DNA from: Rhodopseudomonas palustris
Lineage (GTDB): Bacteria; Pseudomonadota; Alphaproteobacteria; Rhizobiales; Xanthobacteraceae
Direction: 5' to 3'
DNA length: 64,000 nt
Assembly: GCA_016215605.1 (NCBI GenBank)
Contig: JACRJB010000037.1
Coordinates: 41,506-105,505 of the forward strand
The position numbers and the translations under genes are program-made. The notes under the pieces were generated by a model. The model saw nothing but the letters and a program-made list of their open reading frames with translations, had not been told where the DNA came from and made no database searches. Shown here one piece after another: positions 53,400 through 62,744 of the stretch. Position 1 is the first letter of the stretch, and every line of letters starts with the position of its first letter.

Positions 53400-54818
53400 A
53401 TGAATTGGTGGAATGGACTTATTAGCAGCGCAGGACGCGCTGCACGTCGTTCGTCCGCGGGCCTGTGCGCCGCGGCGGTCGGCCTTGCGCTGACCGGCCC
53501 GGTCTCCGCCGAGGGACTGCCCGACGCGCTGGTCAAGGCGTATCAGTCCAATCCGCAGCTCAATGCCGAACGCGCCCGGCAGCGCGCCACCGACGAGAAC
53601 GTGCCGGCGGCGCTGTCCGGCTACCGGCCGCAGATCATCGCCAGTCTCGGCGTCGGCATGCAGGCGGTTCGCAACCTGCTGCCCGGCAACACCTTCCAGA
53701 CCGACACGCTGAAGCCGTGGACGATCGGCGTCACCGTGACGCAAACCCTGTTCAACGGCTTCCGGACCGCCAACAGCGTGCGCGTCGCCGAATTCCAGGT
53801 GAAGTCCGGCCGCGAGGCGCTGCGCAATGTCGGCCAGGGCGTGCTGCTCGACGCGGTCACCGCCTACACCAACGTGCTCGCCAACCAGGCGCTGGTCGCG
53901 GCGCAGAAGGCCAACGTCGACTTCCTCAGCCAGACGCTGGATATCACCAACAAGCGGCTCAACGCCGGCGACGTCACGCCGACCGACACGGCGCAGGCCG
54001 AAGCTCGCCTCAACCGCGGCCGCGCCGATCTCAACGCCGCCGAAGTGAACCTCGCGGTCAGCGAGGCCACCTACGCGCAGGTGATCGGCAATGCGCCGTC
54101 GCGGCTCAGCCCGGCGGCGCCGGTCGACCGGCTGTTGCCGCGCAGCCGCGAAGATGCGATCGCGCTGGCGCTGCAGGGCAACCCGGCGGTGCTGTCGGCG
54201 AGCTTCGACGTCGACGTCGCGACCACCACGATCAAGGTCGCCGAAGGCAGCCTGCTGCCGAGCGTGACGCTGCAGGGCAATGCCAGCCGCAGCCGGGACA
54301 CGGATTCGACCCTCGGCACCCGCGGCACCGACCAGGCTTCGATCCTCGGCCAGGTCACCGCGCCGATCTATGACGGCGGCCTCGCCGCGTCGCAGACCCG
54401 GCAGTCCAAGGAAATCGCCGCGCAGAGCCGGCTGGTACTCGATCAGATCCGCAATCAGTCGCGCACCGCCGCGATCGGCGCCTGGGTCAGCAACGAGGGC
54501 GCCAAGATCGCCGTCAGCGCCTCGGAATCCGAAGTGCGCGCCGCCGAGATCGCCCTCAAGGGCGTCAGCCGCGAGGCCCAGGGCGGCCAGCGAACCACCG
54601 TCGACGTGCTCAACTCGCAGCAGGATCTGATCCAGGCGCGGGCCCGCCTGATCGGGGCGCAGCGCGACCGCGTGATCGCGTCCTACACACTGCTCAGCGC
54701 GATCGGCCGGCTCGACGTCAAGACGCTCGGGTTGAACACGCCGGACTATCTGCCGGACGTGCACTATCATCAGGTGCGCGACGCCTGGCACGGCCTGCGC
54801 ACGCCGTCCGGCCAATAA
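53400..54818 (+). CDS. TolC family outer-membrane channel
   Basis: A 472-residue trimeric outer-membrane efflux duct of the TolC/OprM class. After a signal peptide (residues 15-37, cleavage at VSA|EGL) come two structural repeats. Each has a long periplasmic helix pair and beta strands: LPDALVKAYQSNPQLNAERA opens repeat one, and AIALALQGNPAVLSASFDV opens repeat two. VTQTLFNGFRT and VTAPIYDGGLAA are the matching loop motifs. It would serve RND, ABC or type I export systems. The nearest pump, an HME-RND gene at 55.4 kb, is on the opposite strand. The start at 53400 fits the signal peptide. Confidence 0.92.
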   Translation: MNWWNGLISSAGRAARRSSAGLCAAAVGLALTGPVSAEGLPDALVKAYQSNPQLNAERARQRATDENVPAALSGYRPQIIASLGVGMQAVRNLLPGNTFQTDTLKPWTIGVTVTQTLFNGFRTANSVRVAEFQVKSGREALRNVGQGVLLDAVTAYTNVLANQALVAAQKANVDFLSQTLDITNKRLNAGDVTPTDTAQAEARLNRGRADLNAAEVNLAVSEATYAQVIGNAPSRLSPAAPVDRLLPRSREDAIALALQGNPAVLSASFDVDVATTTIKVAEGSLLPSVTLQGNASRSRDTDSTLGTRGTDQASILGQVTAPIYDGGLAASQTRQSKEIAAQSRLVLDQIRNQSRTAAIGAWVSNEGAKIAVSASESEVRAAEIALKGVSREAQGGQRTTVDVLNSQQDLIQARARLIGAQRDRVIASYTLLSAIGRLDVKTLGLNTPDYLPDVHYHQVRDAWHGLRTPSGQ

Positions 54819-54925
54819 TCCCGATTTGATAGTTACGACGCCGTCGGCGACTGCACGGCAGCACTCCGCGCCGCCGGCTGCCACCTCGATGCCGTGCGGT
54901 GCGCCTTATCTCAACGCGCTATTTC

Positions 54926-55240
54926 TCAATGCGCTTTGGCGTGATCGGCCTGCGCGGCGACGGGCCGTGCGCTGAAGCCATCGGACTCCCGCGGCCCATC
55001 GGCCGGGCTGCGCGCCTTGATCTGGTCCGGCGGAAATGTCGGGCCGTGAAGCGCGGTCGCCGCCTCGACGCGGTCGCCGAGCGCCCGCCCGGTCTCGACG
55101 CAGATGAAATGCTGCTGCGAGCAGGCGAGACAGAACACCGGCTCATAGGTCAGCCGATCCCTGCCCGCGCCTTCTTCGGCGAGCCAGGTCTGAGTCATCA
55201 GACCGTTCTGGGGGCATCGGTAAACCAATAATCTAGCCAT
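54926..55240 (-). CDS. Small cysteine-containing protein, possible zinc ribbon
   Basis: A 104-residue protein. Four cysteines (Cys9 in YRCPQNG, Cys37 and Cys40 in FCLAC, Cys47 in FICVETG) are spaced like a degenerate zinc ribbon. The C-terminal half is low-complexity and charged. It resembles short conserved hypotheticals of Rhizobiales. No known function. It lies between a TolC gene (convergent) and the metal efflux operon upstream on its own strand, so it could be transcribed from that operon, 188 bases after czcA. Confidence 0.6.
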   Translation of the reverse strand: MARLLVYRCPQNGLMTQTWLAEEGAGRDRLTYEPVFCLACSQQHFICVETGRALGDRVEAATALHGPTFPPDQIKARSPADGPRESDGFSARPVAAQADHAKAH

Positions 55241-55428
55241 GGTTGCACAGTGCCACGGCTCGCACGCCGGCTGCTTGACTCAAGTCAATCGCGCCGTGCG
55301 ATCAAATGACGCGAGGGATCGGAACCGTCGCGTCATCGCGTTGCAACATGAGATTCATGCTGATTTTAGGGCGTTTCCGAGCACGAGCTACTTGCGAATG
55401 CTCCCGCAACTACGAGCGACCTAAGTAA

Positions 55429-58400
55429 TCATCCGAGGCGGCGGCGCGAGAAATACGAGATCAGCACCGGCAGCGTGACCAGAATCACGCCGGGGGCGAG
55501 CATCATCCCGGTCACCACCACGATCGCCAGCGGCTTCTGCACCTGCGAGCCGATGCCGCTCGACATCGCGGCGGGCAACAGCCCGACGCCGGCGATGACG
55601 CAGGTCATCAGCACCGGCCGCAATTGCAGCTCGCCGGTGCGGACGATCGCCCGCACCCGGTCGAGCCCCTGATCGATCAGCTGATTGTACTGTGACAGAA
55701 TGATGATGCCGTCCATCACGGCGATTCCGAACAGCGCGATGAAGCCGATCGCGGCCGAGACGCTGAACGGAATGCCGCTCACCAGCAGCCCGAGCACGCC
55801 GCCGAAGATCGCCATCGGAATCACGCTCATCGCCAGCAGCGTGTCGGTGAACGATCCGAAGTTGAAGAACAGCAGCACGCCGATCAGCCGCCGGCTGTTC
55901 GGCACCACGATCGACAGCCGCTTGATCGCGTCCTGCAGATTGCCGAACTCGCCGACCCATTCGGCGCGCGAGCCGGGCGGCAGTTGCACCTGCTCGGCGA
56001 CCTTCTGCTGCGCCTCCTGGATCGCGCTGCCGAGGTCGCGCTCGCGCACCGAGAACTTGATCGGCAGATAGCGTTCCTGGTTCTCGCGATAGATGTAGGC
56101 GGCGCCGGACACCAGCTGGATCGAGGCGACCTCGCTGAGCGGAATCTGGGTGATGCCGTTCGGCCCCTGCACGCCGATCCGCAGATTGTGGATCGCCTCG
56201 GCGCTCTTGCGATATTCCGGCGCGAGCCGGACGATGATCGGGAAATGCCGGTCGCTGCCGGGCTCGTAAAGATCGCCGGCGCTGTCGCCGCCGATCGCGA
56301 CGCGGATCGTCGCGTTGATGTCGCCGGGCGTCAGCCCGTAGCGCGCGGCGCGGGCGCGGTCGATGTCGATCTGGATGGTCGGCTGACCGAGCGAGGTGAA
56401 CACCGCCAGATCGGTCACGCCCTGTACCGTCGACAGCACCGCCTTGATCTTGTTGGCGGTGTCGGTGAGCGCCTGCAGATCGTTGCCGTACAGCTTGATC
56501 GAGTTCTCGCCCTTCACGCCGGACACCGCCTCGGAGACGTTGTCCTGCAGATATTGCGAGAAGTTGAACTCGACGCCGGGAAATTTGGCCTGCAGCTGCT
56601 TCAGCATCCGCGCCGTCAGTTCGTCCTTGTCGTGCGAGCCGGGCCATTGCGACACCGGCTTCAGCGGCGCGAAGAATTCGGCGTTGAACAGGCCGGCGGC
56701 GTCGGTGCCGTCGTCGGGCCGTCCATGCTGCGACACCACCGATTCGACCTCCGGGAAAGTCGCGATCAGCTTGCGCATCTGGTTGACGTAGCCGTTGCCC
56801 TCGGCCAGCGAGATCGTCGGCGGCAGCGTCGCGCGCACCCACAGATTGCCCTCTTCCAGCTTGGGCAGGAATTCGAGGCCGAGGAAGCGCGTGGCGATCA
56901 CCGTCATCAGCACCAGGCTCACGGCGCCGGCCATCACCAGCGGCCGGTTCTTCACCGCCCAGTTGAGCAGCGGCATGTAAAGCCGGTGCAGCCAGCGCAT
57001 CAGCAGGGTCTCGGTCTCCTGCACGTGCGACGGCAGGATGATCGCCGACAGCGCCGGCGTCACCGTGAAGGTCGCCAGCAGGCCGCCGGCCAGCGCGTAG
57101 GCGTAGGTCCGCGCCATCGGGCCGAAGATGTTGCCCTCGACGCCGGACAGCGTGAACAACGGCAGGAACGCCGCGATGATGATCGCCGCCGCGAAGAAGA
57201 TCGAGCGCGACACGTCGGCGGCGGCGCTGAGAATGGCATGATGCTTCATGCCCATGATGGTCTCGGCGGAGATGTGGCTGCGCTCCTCCGCCGAGAGCGG
57301 CGTGGTGTGCGACAGCCGGCGGAAGATCGCCTCCACCATGATCACCGTGGCGTCGACGATCAGCCCGAAATCGATCGCGCCGACCGACAGCAGGTTGGCG
57401 GATTCGCCGCGCAGCACCAGGATGATCACCGCGAAGAACAGCGCGAACGGAATCGTCGCGCCGACGATCAGGGCGCTGCGCAGATCGCCGAGAAACACCC
57501 ATTGCAGGAACACGATCAGCAGGATGCCGACCACCATGTTGTGCAGCACGGTGTGGGTGGTGGTGTCGATCAGATCCTTGCGGTCGTAGATCCGTTCGAT
57601 CCGCACGCCCGGCGGCAGCACGCCCGACGCGTTGATCGCCTTCACCGTCTTTTCGACCCGTGCCAGCGTCGGGGTGCTCTGCTCGCCGCGCCGCATCAGC
57701 ACGATGCCCTGGACGATGTCGTCGTCCTGGTTCATCCCGGCGATGCCGAGCCGCGGCTTCTCGCCGACGTTGACGGTGGCGACGTCCCGGATCAGCACCG
57801 GATTGCCGCCGCTCGACGCCACCATCGTGCTGGCGAGATCGTCGATCGTGCGGATCAGGCCGACGCCGCGCACCACGGCGGACTGCGAGCCGATATCGAC
57901 GGTGTTGCCGCCGACATTGATGTTGGAGTTGGACAGCGCCTGCAGCACCTGCGGCAGCGTCAGGCCGTTGGCAACCAGCTTGTTGAAATCGACCTGAACC
58001 TCGTAGGTCTTGGTCTTGCCGCCCCAACCGGTGACGTCGATGACGCCGGGCACCGCGCGGAAGCGGCGCTGCAGCACCCAGTCCTGCAGGGTCTTGAGAT
58101 CGAGCACGCTGTAGCCGGGCGGACCGACCAGCCGGTAGCGGAAGATTTCGCCGATCGGGCTCAACGGCGAGATGCCCGGCTGCACATTGCCGGGCAGCGG
58201 CGCCAGCTGCGACAGCCGGTTCAGCACCTGCTGCAGCGCCTCGTCGTAGGTGTAGTCGAACGAGAACTGCAGTTTGACGTCGGACAGGCCGTACAGCGAG
58301 ATGGTGCGGATCGTCTTCAGGTTCTTGATGCCGGCGACCTGGGTCTCGATCGGAATCGTGATGTAGCGCTCGATCTCCTCCGCCGACAGGCCGGGGCTCT

Positions 58401-58551
58401 GGGTCACGATGTCGACCATCGGCGGGGTCGGATCGGGATAGGCCTCGATGTTGAGCTGCTGGAAGGCGATCGTCCCGCCGGCGAGCACCAGCAGGAACAG
58501 CGCGACCATCAGAAAGCGGCGGTTGACGGCAAGGGCAACGAGGCGACCCAT
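55429..58551 (-). CDS. HME-RND heavy-metal efflux pump, CzcA/CusA family
   Basis: A 1040-residue inner-membrane RND pump exporting metal cations by proton antiport. Twelve transmembrane helices and two large periplasmic loops are laid out as usual. The TM4 motif DFGLIVDATVIMVE has Asp394, Asp400 and Glu407, the proton-relay acids of the Zn/Co/Cd (CzcA) branch. Cu/Ag (CusA) pumps rely on Met clusters, not seen here. The N-terminus (GTIAFQQLNIEAYPDPT) and EIFRYRL are family-typical. Its adaptor gene lies 180 bases upstream; an outer-membrane duct gene is not in the operon. Metal inferred, not proven. Confidence 0.93.
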   Translation of the reverse strand: MGRLVALAVNRRFLMVALFLLVLAGGTIAFQQLNIEAYPDPTPPMVDIVTQSPGLSAEEIERYITIPIETQVAGIKNLKTIRTISLYGLSDVKLQFSFDYTYDEALQQVLNRLSQLAPLPGNVQPGISPLSPIGEIFRYRLVGPPGYSVLDLKTLQDWVLQRRFRAVPGVIDVTGWGGKTKTYEVQVDFNKLVANGLTLPQVLQALSNSNINVGGNTVDIGSQSAVVRGVGLIRTIDDLASTMVASSGGNPVLIRDVATVNVGEKPRLGIAGMNQDDDIVQGIVLMRRGEQSTPTLARVEKTVKAINASGVLPPGVRIERIYDRKDLIDTTTHTVLHNMVVGILLIVFLQWVFLGDLRSALIVGATIPFALFFAVIILVLRGESANLLSVGAIDFGLIVDATVIMVEAIFRRLSHTTPLSAEERSHISAETIMGMKHHAILSAAADVSRSIFFAAAIIIAAFLPLFTLSGVEGNIFGPMARTYAYALAGGLLATFTVTPALSAIILPSHVQETETLLMRWLHRLYMPLLNWAVKNRPLVMAGAVSLVLMTVIATRFLGLEFLPKLEEGNLWVRATLPPTISLAEGNGYVNQMRKLIATFPEVESVVSQHGRPDDGTDAAGLFNAEFFAPLKPVSQWPGSHDKDELTARMLKQLQAKFPGVEFNFSQYLQDNVSEAVSGVKGENSIKLYGNDLQALTDTANKIKAVLSTVQGVTDLAVFTSLGQPTIQIDIDRARAARYGLTPGDINATIRVAIGGDSAGDLYEPGSDRHFPIIVRLAPEYRKSAEAIHNLRIGVQGPNGITQIPLSEVASIQLVSGAAYIYRENQERYLPIKFSVRERDLGSAIQEAQQKVAEQVQLPPGSRAEWVGEFGNLQDAIKRLSIVVPNSRRLIGVLLFFNFGSFTDTLLAMSVIPMAIFGGVLGLLVSGIPFSVSAAIGFIALFGIAVMDGIIILSQYNQLIDQGLDRVRAIVRTGELQLRPVLMTCVIAGVGLLPAAMSSGIGSQVQKPLAIVVVTGMMLAPGVILVTLPVLISYFSRRRLG

Positions 58552-58731
58552 CCGGATCGGACCTTTCAGGCAGGCAGGCGGGAACCGATGTCGGTCAGGT
58601 GTTTCTCTCCATCATCGTCCCGTTCCGTTCAAATGAACTCTGCGACAGGTTGCCGGCGTCGCGTGTCGGGGCGGAGCAAAATGGAAAAAAGATGGGTGGG
58701 AGGGCGACGAGGAGCGAGCGGCGGGGGCCGC

Positions 58732-59973
58732 TCAGCCGGTCGCGGCGCGGTCGATGAACAGGCTGCCCTTTGTGACGATCTTCTCGCCCGGCCGCAGATT
58801 GCCGAGCACCTCGACCAGATTGCCCGAGGTCAGGCCGGGCTTGATGGTGCGCAGCTCGATGCTGCGGTCGTCGCGCGCGACCCAGACCCGGACCTGATCG
58901 CCCTCGTAGATCAGCGCGGTGCGCGGCACGCCGACCGCGGGATGGTCGGACGCCGAATAGATCGTGACGTTGGCGAACATCTCCGGCTTCAGCGCGCCGT
59001 CGGGATTGTCCATCGTGGCGCGAACCATCAGCCGGCGGGTGGCCGGGTCGATCGCCGCGGAAACGTAGTTGATCCGGCCGGTCAGGGTGCGGCCGGGCAG
59101 CGCCAGCACCTTGAAGCTGATGTCCTGGCCGACTTCGACGTCGGCGGCCTCGGATTCGCGAACGAAGGCGGTGAGCCAGACCGTCGACAGGTCGCCGATC
59201 ACGAACACCGGATCGCTGGCGCCGGCATTGACGTACTGACCGGGGCCGATCTTCCGCTGCACCACCGTACCGGCGATCGGCGCATAGATCGTGGTCTCGG
59301 GGTTGATCTTGCCCTTGTCCTGAAACGCGGTGATCGCGCTCTCGGTGAGGCCGAGGATGCGGAGCCGGTTGCGCGCCGCCTCGAGTGCGGTGGTCGCCGA
59401 CTGCATGTCGTTCTGCGCCGTGATCAGCGTCGCCTGCGCCTGCTGATAGTCCTTCAGCGGCACCGCCTTGCCTTCGAACAGGTCGCGGGCGCGCTTGTCC
59501 TGAAACTGGGCCAGGTCGAGCTGCGACTTCGCCTTGTTCAGCGCCGTCGCCGCAACGATGAAATCGTTCTGCGCCTGCACCGTGTCGGGCGCCTCGATGG
59601 TGAACAGCGGCTGGCCCTGCACGACGTGATCGCCGGGGCGCGCCAGCAGCTTGGTCACCCGCCCCGCATAGGGCGAGAACACCGGCGTCGAGCGATCCTC
59701 GTCGATCGCGATCTTGCCTTCGGTGACGTGCTCGGCGCGGAAGCTGAAATCGCTGACCTTCTCGATCGTCAGGCTCGCCCATTCGCTCGCGCTCGGCGTG
59801 TAGCGATCGGCGCTGCGCCGCGACTGGCTGGAGATCTCCGAATGAACCTCGACGGTCCGGAAGCTGTACAGCACGCCGGTGCCGGCCAGCGCGGCGCCCG
59901 CGATCAGGCAGCCGGACAGCAGCAACCACTTGCGCGGCACCTGTCGCAGTCGTTGAGAAACTTGGTTCAGCAT
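58732..59973 (-). CDS. HME-RND efflux adaptor (membrane fusion protein), CzcB type
   Basis: A 413-residue periplasmic adaptor linking the RND pump to an outer-membrane channel. One N-terminal anchor helix (WLLLSGCLIAGAALAGTG) is followed by a lipoyl/barrel-sandwich domain split by a coiled-coil hairpin (about residues 150-215), then beta-barrel and membrane-proximal domains. VFSPYAGRVTKLLARPGD and TIYAPIAGTVVQRKIGPGQY mark the two halves of the lipoyl domain. Start 59973 is chosen because the anchor follows; an earlier ATG adds 30 residues of poor quality. Likely first gene of the operon with czcA. Confidence 0.92.
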   Translation of the reverse strand: MLNQVSQRLRQVPRKWLLLSGCLIAGAALAGTGVLYSFRTVEVHSEISSQSRRSADRYTPSASEWASLTIEKVSDFSFRAEHVTEGKIAIDEDRSTPVFSPYAGRVTKLLARPGDHVVQGQPLFTIEAPDTVQAQNDFIVAATALNKAKSQLDLAQFQDKRARDLFEGKAVPLKDYQQAQATLITAQNDMQSATTALEAARNRLRILGLTESAITAFQDKGKINPETTIYAPIAGTVVQRKIGPGQYVNAGASDPVFVIGDLSTVWLTAFVRESEAADVEVGQDISFKVLALPGRTLTGRINYVSAAIDPATRRLMVRATMDNPDGALKPEMFANVTIYSASDHPAVGVPRTALIYEGDQVRVWVARDDRSIELRTIKPGLTSGNLVEVLGNLRPGEKIVTKGSLFIDRAATG

Positions 59974-60251
59974 GGCTCTGCTTGGCTCGGCATGGAGATC
60001 GAGAATCCGGCTTGAACGCCGCGTTACCTCCCGGCGGCCCATAGTGCCGAATTCTTGTGACACGCCAACTAAAAAGGGCGAGCCAGACCGAAATTCGAGT
60101 CACTTCTGCAGCGCACCATCCGGCCACAATTGTGGCCGGACAATTGTTCCTAGAGGGCGGAACCTGAATGCCGCATTAATGGCGTGTTTTCCCGAGGCCC
60201 GGGCCCGGTTGATCGGCGGAGCCGGCTCAACCCTGGGGCGGCGCGTCCGCC

Positions 60252-61652
60252 TCAGCCGCCCCGCACCGGCCAGCGCGGCGCATCGCTGCCGAGCGGCACC
60301 GCGGGGCGCGCCCAGTGCGCCGGCGTCGCCGACAGCAGCGCGGCATGCCGGACCGCCGACAGCGTCCCGAATCCGGAGGCCACGTCCTCGAGCACAGGCG
60401 CCGCCTGCGCCGGCGTGATGTCGGCGGTCGCCAGCCCCTCGGGCAGGCGTCCCATCTCCCACAGCCATTTTCCGGTGCGGGCGAGCGACACCTGGACGTG
60501 CCAGCTGCCGCCCTCGCGGGCCTGCCGCGCCTTGGCGACCATCGCGCCGAACGCCATCAGATAGCCGGTGGCGTGGTCGAGGATCTGCATCGGCAATTCC
60601 TTCGGCCCGGCGACGCCGGCCGCCTGCCCCTCGGCGTGATTGAAGCCGGTGGCACATTGCACCAGCGAATCGAAGCCGCGCCGCTCCGCCCACGGCCCGC
60701 TGCGGCCGTAAGCGGACAGCGACACATAGACGAGGCCCGGATTGATCGCGGCCGCCTGCTCCGGCGAAAAGCCAAGCACGGCCAGCGAGCGCGGGCGATA
60801 GCCCTGCGAGAAGATGTCGGCCTCGGTCAGCAATTCGCGCAGCGCGGCGTGGCCCTCGGCCGTCGTCAGATCCGCGAAGCTCGACAGCTTGCCGCGGCCG
60901 GTGTCGATCACCAGCCACGGGATCGACGGTAGCTTTGGACTTGATACCAGCATCACGTCGGCGCCATGCGCCGCCAGGGTGCGGCCGGCGACCGGACCGG
61001 CAATGACGCGCGACAGGTCGAGCACGCGCAAACCGGCCAGCGGCCGATCGCCCGCGGGCCACGGCTTTGGCGCTGCGTCGCCGATCTTGCTGATCTCGAC
61101 CAGCGGCAGCGCGTCGATCGCCGACGCCTGCGGCAGCGCCTGCCATTCGTCACGCGAGCGCATCAGCGCCACCACGCCGCCGGCTTGATACGCAGCTGCC
61201 TCGAACGCCTCGCCGTCCCATTGCAACAGCGCCGCCTGCACCGCCTCGCGCGTCGCCTCGCAGCTCAGCACCTTGCACACCGCGTCGCGATGATGCGGGA
61301 AGTTGGTGTGCAGCCGGACATGACGCCCGCCCTTGACCTGATACACGCCGGCGATCGGATCCCACATCGGCGGCGGCGGTTCGCCATCCCGGCGCAGATA
61401 ACGCTCGGAGCGGCACTCGATCGCGGCGGCGCGGATGTCGACGCCGACGTCCTGCGCCTGCCCGCTGCGCATCTCCCAGATTTTCGCGGCCGCCATCGCG
61501 CTCGCCGCGATCGACACCTGCGCAGCCGCGTCGACCCGGAACGACGACGGCAATTGCGGCTCGTCGCCGGTCAGCGTCACGCGCGTGAGCGCAGCGGCAT
61601 CGCCGCCGACCGAGGTCCATAGTTCAGCGAGCAGGTCGCGCGGAGATTGCAT
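60252..61652 (-). CDS. CaiB/BaiF CoA-transferase family III protein
   Basis: A 466-residue class III CoA-transferase, moving CoA between carboxylic acids. Visible are the nucleotide-like binding stretch LRVLDLSRVIAGPVAGRTLAAHGAD, then SLSAYGRSGPWAERRGFDSL with the Asp (GFD) that acts as nucleophile in the family. The N-terminal 180 residues are weaker and probably form a variant first domain. Start 61652 follows GGGAGGAAG. The LysR gene upstream overlaps it by 29 bases on the same strand, so the regulator and enzyme share a transcript. Substrate unknown. Confidence 0.87.
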   Translation of the reverse strand: MQSPRDLLAELWTSVGGDAAALTRVTLTGDEPQLPSSFRVDAAAQVSIAASAMAAAKIWEMRSGQAQDVGVDIRAAAIECRSERYLRRDGEPPPPMWDPIAGVYQVKGGRHVRLHTNFPHHRDAVCKVLSCEATREAVQAALLQWDGEAFEAAAYQAGGVVALMRSRDEWQALPQASAIDALPLVEISKIGDAAPKPWPAGDRPLAGLRVLDLSRVIAGPVAGRTLAAHGADVMLVSSPKLPSIPWLVIDTGRGKLSSFADLTTAEGHAALRELLTEADIFSQGYRPRSLAVLGFSPEQAAAINPGLVYVSLSAYGRSGPWAERRGFDSLVQCATGFNHAEGQAAGVAGPKELPMQILDHATGYLMAFGAMVAKARQAREGGSWHVQVSLARTGKWLWEMGRLPEGLATADITPAQAAPVLEDVASGFGTLSAVRHAALLSATPAHWARPAVPLGSDAPRWPVRGG

Positions 61653-62652
61653 GGGTCTTCCTCCCGGCCCGGGTGGGTGCCGCCTTGATGGCGGAGCGTG
61701 CCGAACCGGTTCGGCGCGCCGCGCGTTGATGACGCTCCGCATAGGCCGGTCCGGCGACCTCCCGCAAGAGCTCACGAAACCAGACGAGCAGCGGATCAGC
61801 ATTGCGCAGATGCGACCACACCAGCGTCATCGGCAGCTCGACCTTGGCGAACGGCGGCTGCTTGACGATCAGATCGAACGCGCCGGCGAAGCGGCGTGCC
61901 AGCGCGAGGGAGATCGTCGTCACCATGTCGGTCTCGGCGACGGCGGCCAGCGCCGCGGTGAAATGCGGCGTGACCAGCGCGATCCGCCGGTTCACGCCGG
62001 CCGCGGCCAGAATGCCGTCGAGCTCCGAACGGCCATCGTCGAGCAGCGCAATGCCGACGTGATCGACGTCGGCGTAGTCGCCGATCTTCCAGCTGCGGTT
62101 GGCCTTGGGATGGCCGCGCCGCATCACCAGCGCCAGGCGATCGTCGGCGATCGGCAGGCTCACCGCGCCGGCCGGCAGATCGGTGGTGGCGAGCGCGAAG
62201 GCGAAATCCAGCGTGCCGCTTTCCATGCGCTCGCGCAGATCCGGACGATACGGCTCGAACCGCAGATCGATGCCGGGCGCTTCGCGCGCCAGCCGCGCCA
62301 TCAAGGGCGGCGCCAGCAGCACGGTCTGATTGTCGGACGCCGCGATGCGGATGGTGCGCTGTTCGGTGGCGGGATCGAACCGGCGCTCGCGAAACAGCTC
62401 CTTGAGGTCGGCGACCGCGACGCTGAGGCGCGGCACCAGCGCCTGCGCCTTCGGCGTCAGCACCAGGCCGTGATGTCCGCGCACCAGCAGCGGATCGGCG
62501 AGCAGGAGGCGGAGCCGCGACAGCGCGCGGCTCATCGCGGGCTGGCTCAGGCCGACGTCCTGCGCCGCGTGGGTGACGTTGCGCCGGCGCAGCAGCGCCT
62601 CGAGCGGCGGCAGCAGATTGAGATCGAGCCCGGATAAATTCACCTCACGCAT
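61624..62652 (-). CDS. LysR family transcriptional regulator
   Basis: A 342-residue LysR regulator. The N-terminal winged helix (residues 5-70) reads LNLLPPLEALLRRRNVTHAAQDVGLSQPAMSRALSRLR in spread, typical of the group. The effector domain (about 95-300) follows. The C-terminal 40 residues are basic and unusual (RRTGSARSAIKAAPTRAGRK). It overlaps the CoA-transferase gene and is divergent from the SDR epimerase gene across 92 bp holding a dyad (62670-62686). It likely controls both. Effector unknown. Confidence 0.92.
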   Translation of the reverse strand: MREVNLSGLDLNLLPPLEALLRRRNVTHAAQDVGLSQPAMSRALSRLRLLLADPLLVRGHHGLVLTPKAQALVPRLSVAVADLKELFRERRFDPATEQRTIRIAASDNQTVLLAPPLMARLAREAPGIDLRFEPYRPDLRERMESGTLDFAFALATTDLPAGAVSLPIADDRLALVMRRGHPKANRSWKIGDYADVDHVGIALLDDGRSELDGILAAAGVNRRIALVTPHFTAALAAVAETDMVTTISLALARRFAGAFDLIVKQPPFAKVELPMTLVWSHLRNADPLLVWFRELLREVAGPAYAERHQRAARRTGSARSAIKAAPTRAGRKTHAISARPAR

Positions 62653-62669
62653 GGTTATGATATAAACAA

Positions 62670-62686
62670 TGCATTTTCGTCATGCA
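62670..62686. promoter_or_regulatory. Dyad TGCAT-N7-ATGCA, likely LysR operator
   Basis: TGCAT-TTTCGTC-ATGCA is an interrupted palindrome in the only 92-bp intergenic region between the divergent lysR and epimerase genes. LysR proteins bind such interrupted dyads next to their own promoter. It lies 17 bases from the lysR start codon. Confidence 0.5.
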
Positions 62687-62744
62687 ATGAAAACGCGTAG
62701 TCTGCCGGCATCGGAGTTGAAGGCGACAGCGAAGGGACTTGCCC

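Noticed and set aside
53163..54884. Open frame of 573 codons opposite the TolC gene
   Set aside because: Antisense shadow; the TolC protein has signal peptide and both structural repeats.
55984..60015. Open frame of 1343 codons on the plus strand opposite the efflux pump and adaptor genes
   Set aside because: Translation is rich in Arg, His, Asp and Gln with no domain. It mirrors codon bias of the real minus-strand genes, whose products have complete motifs.
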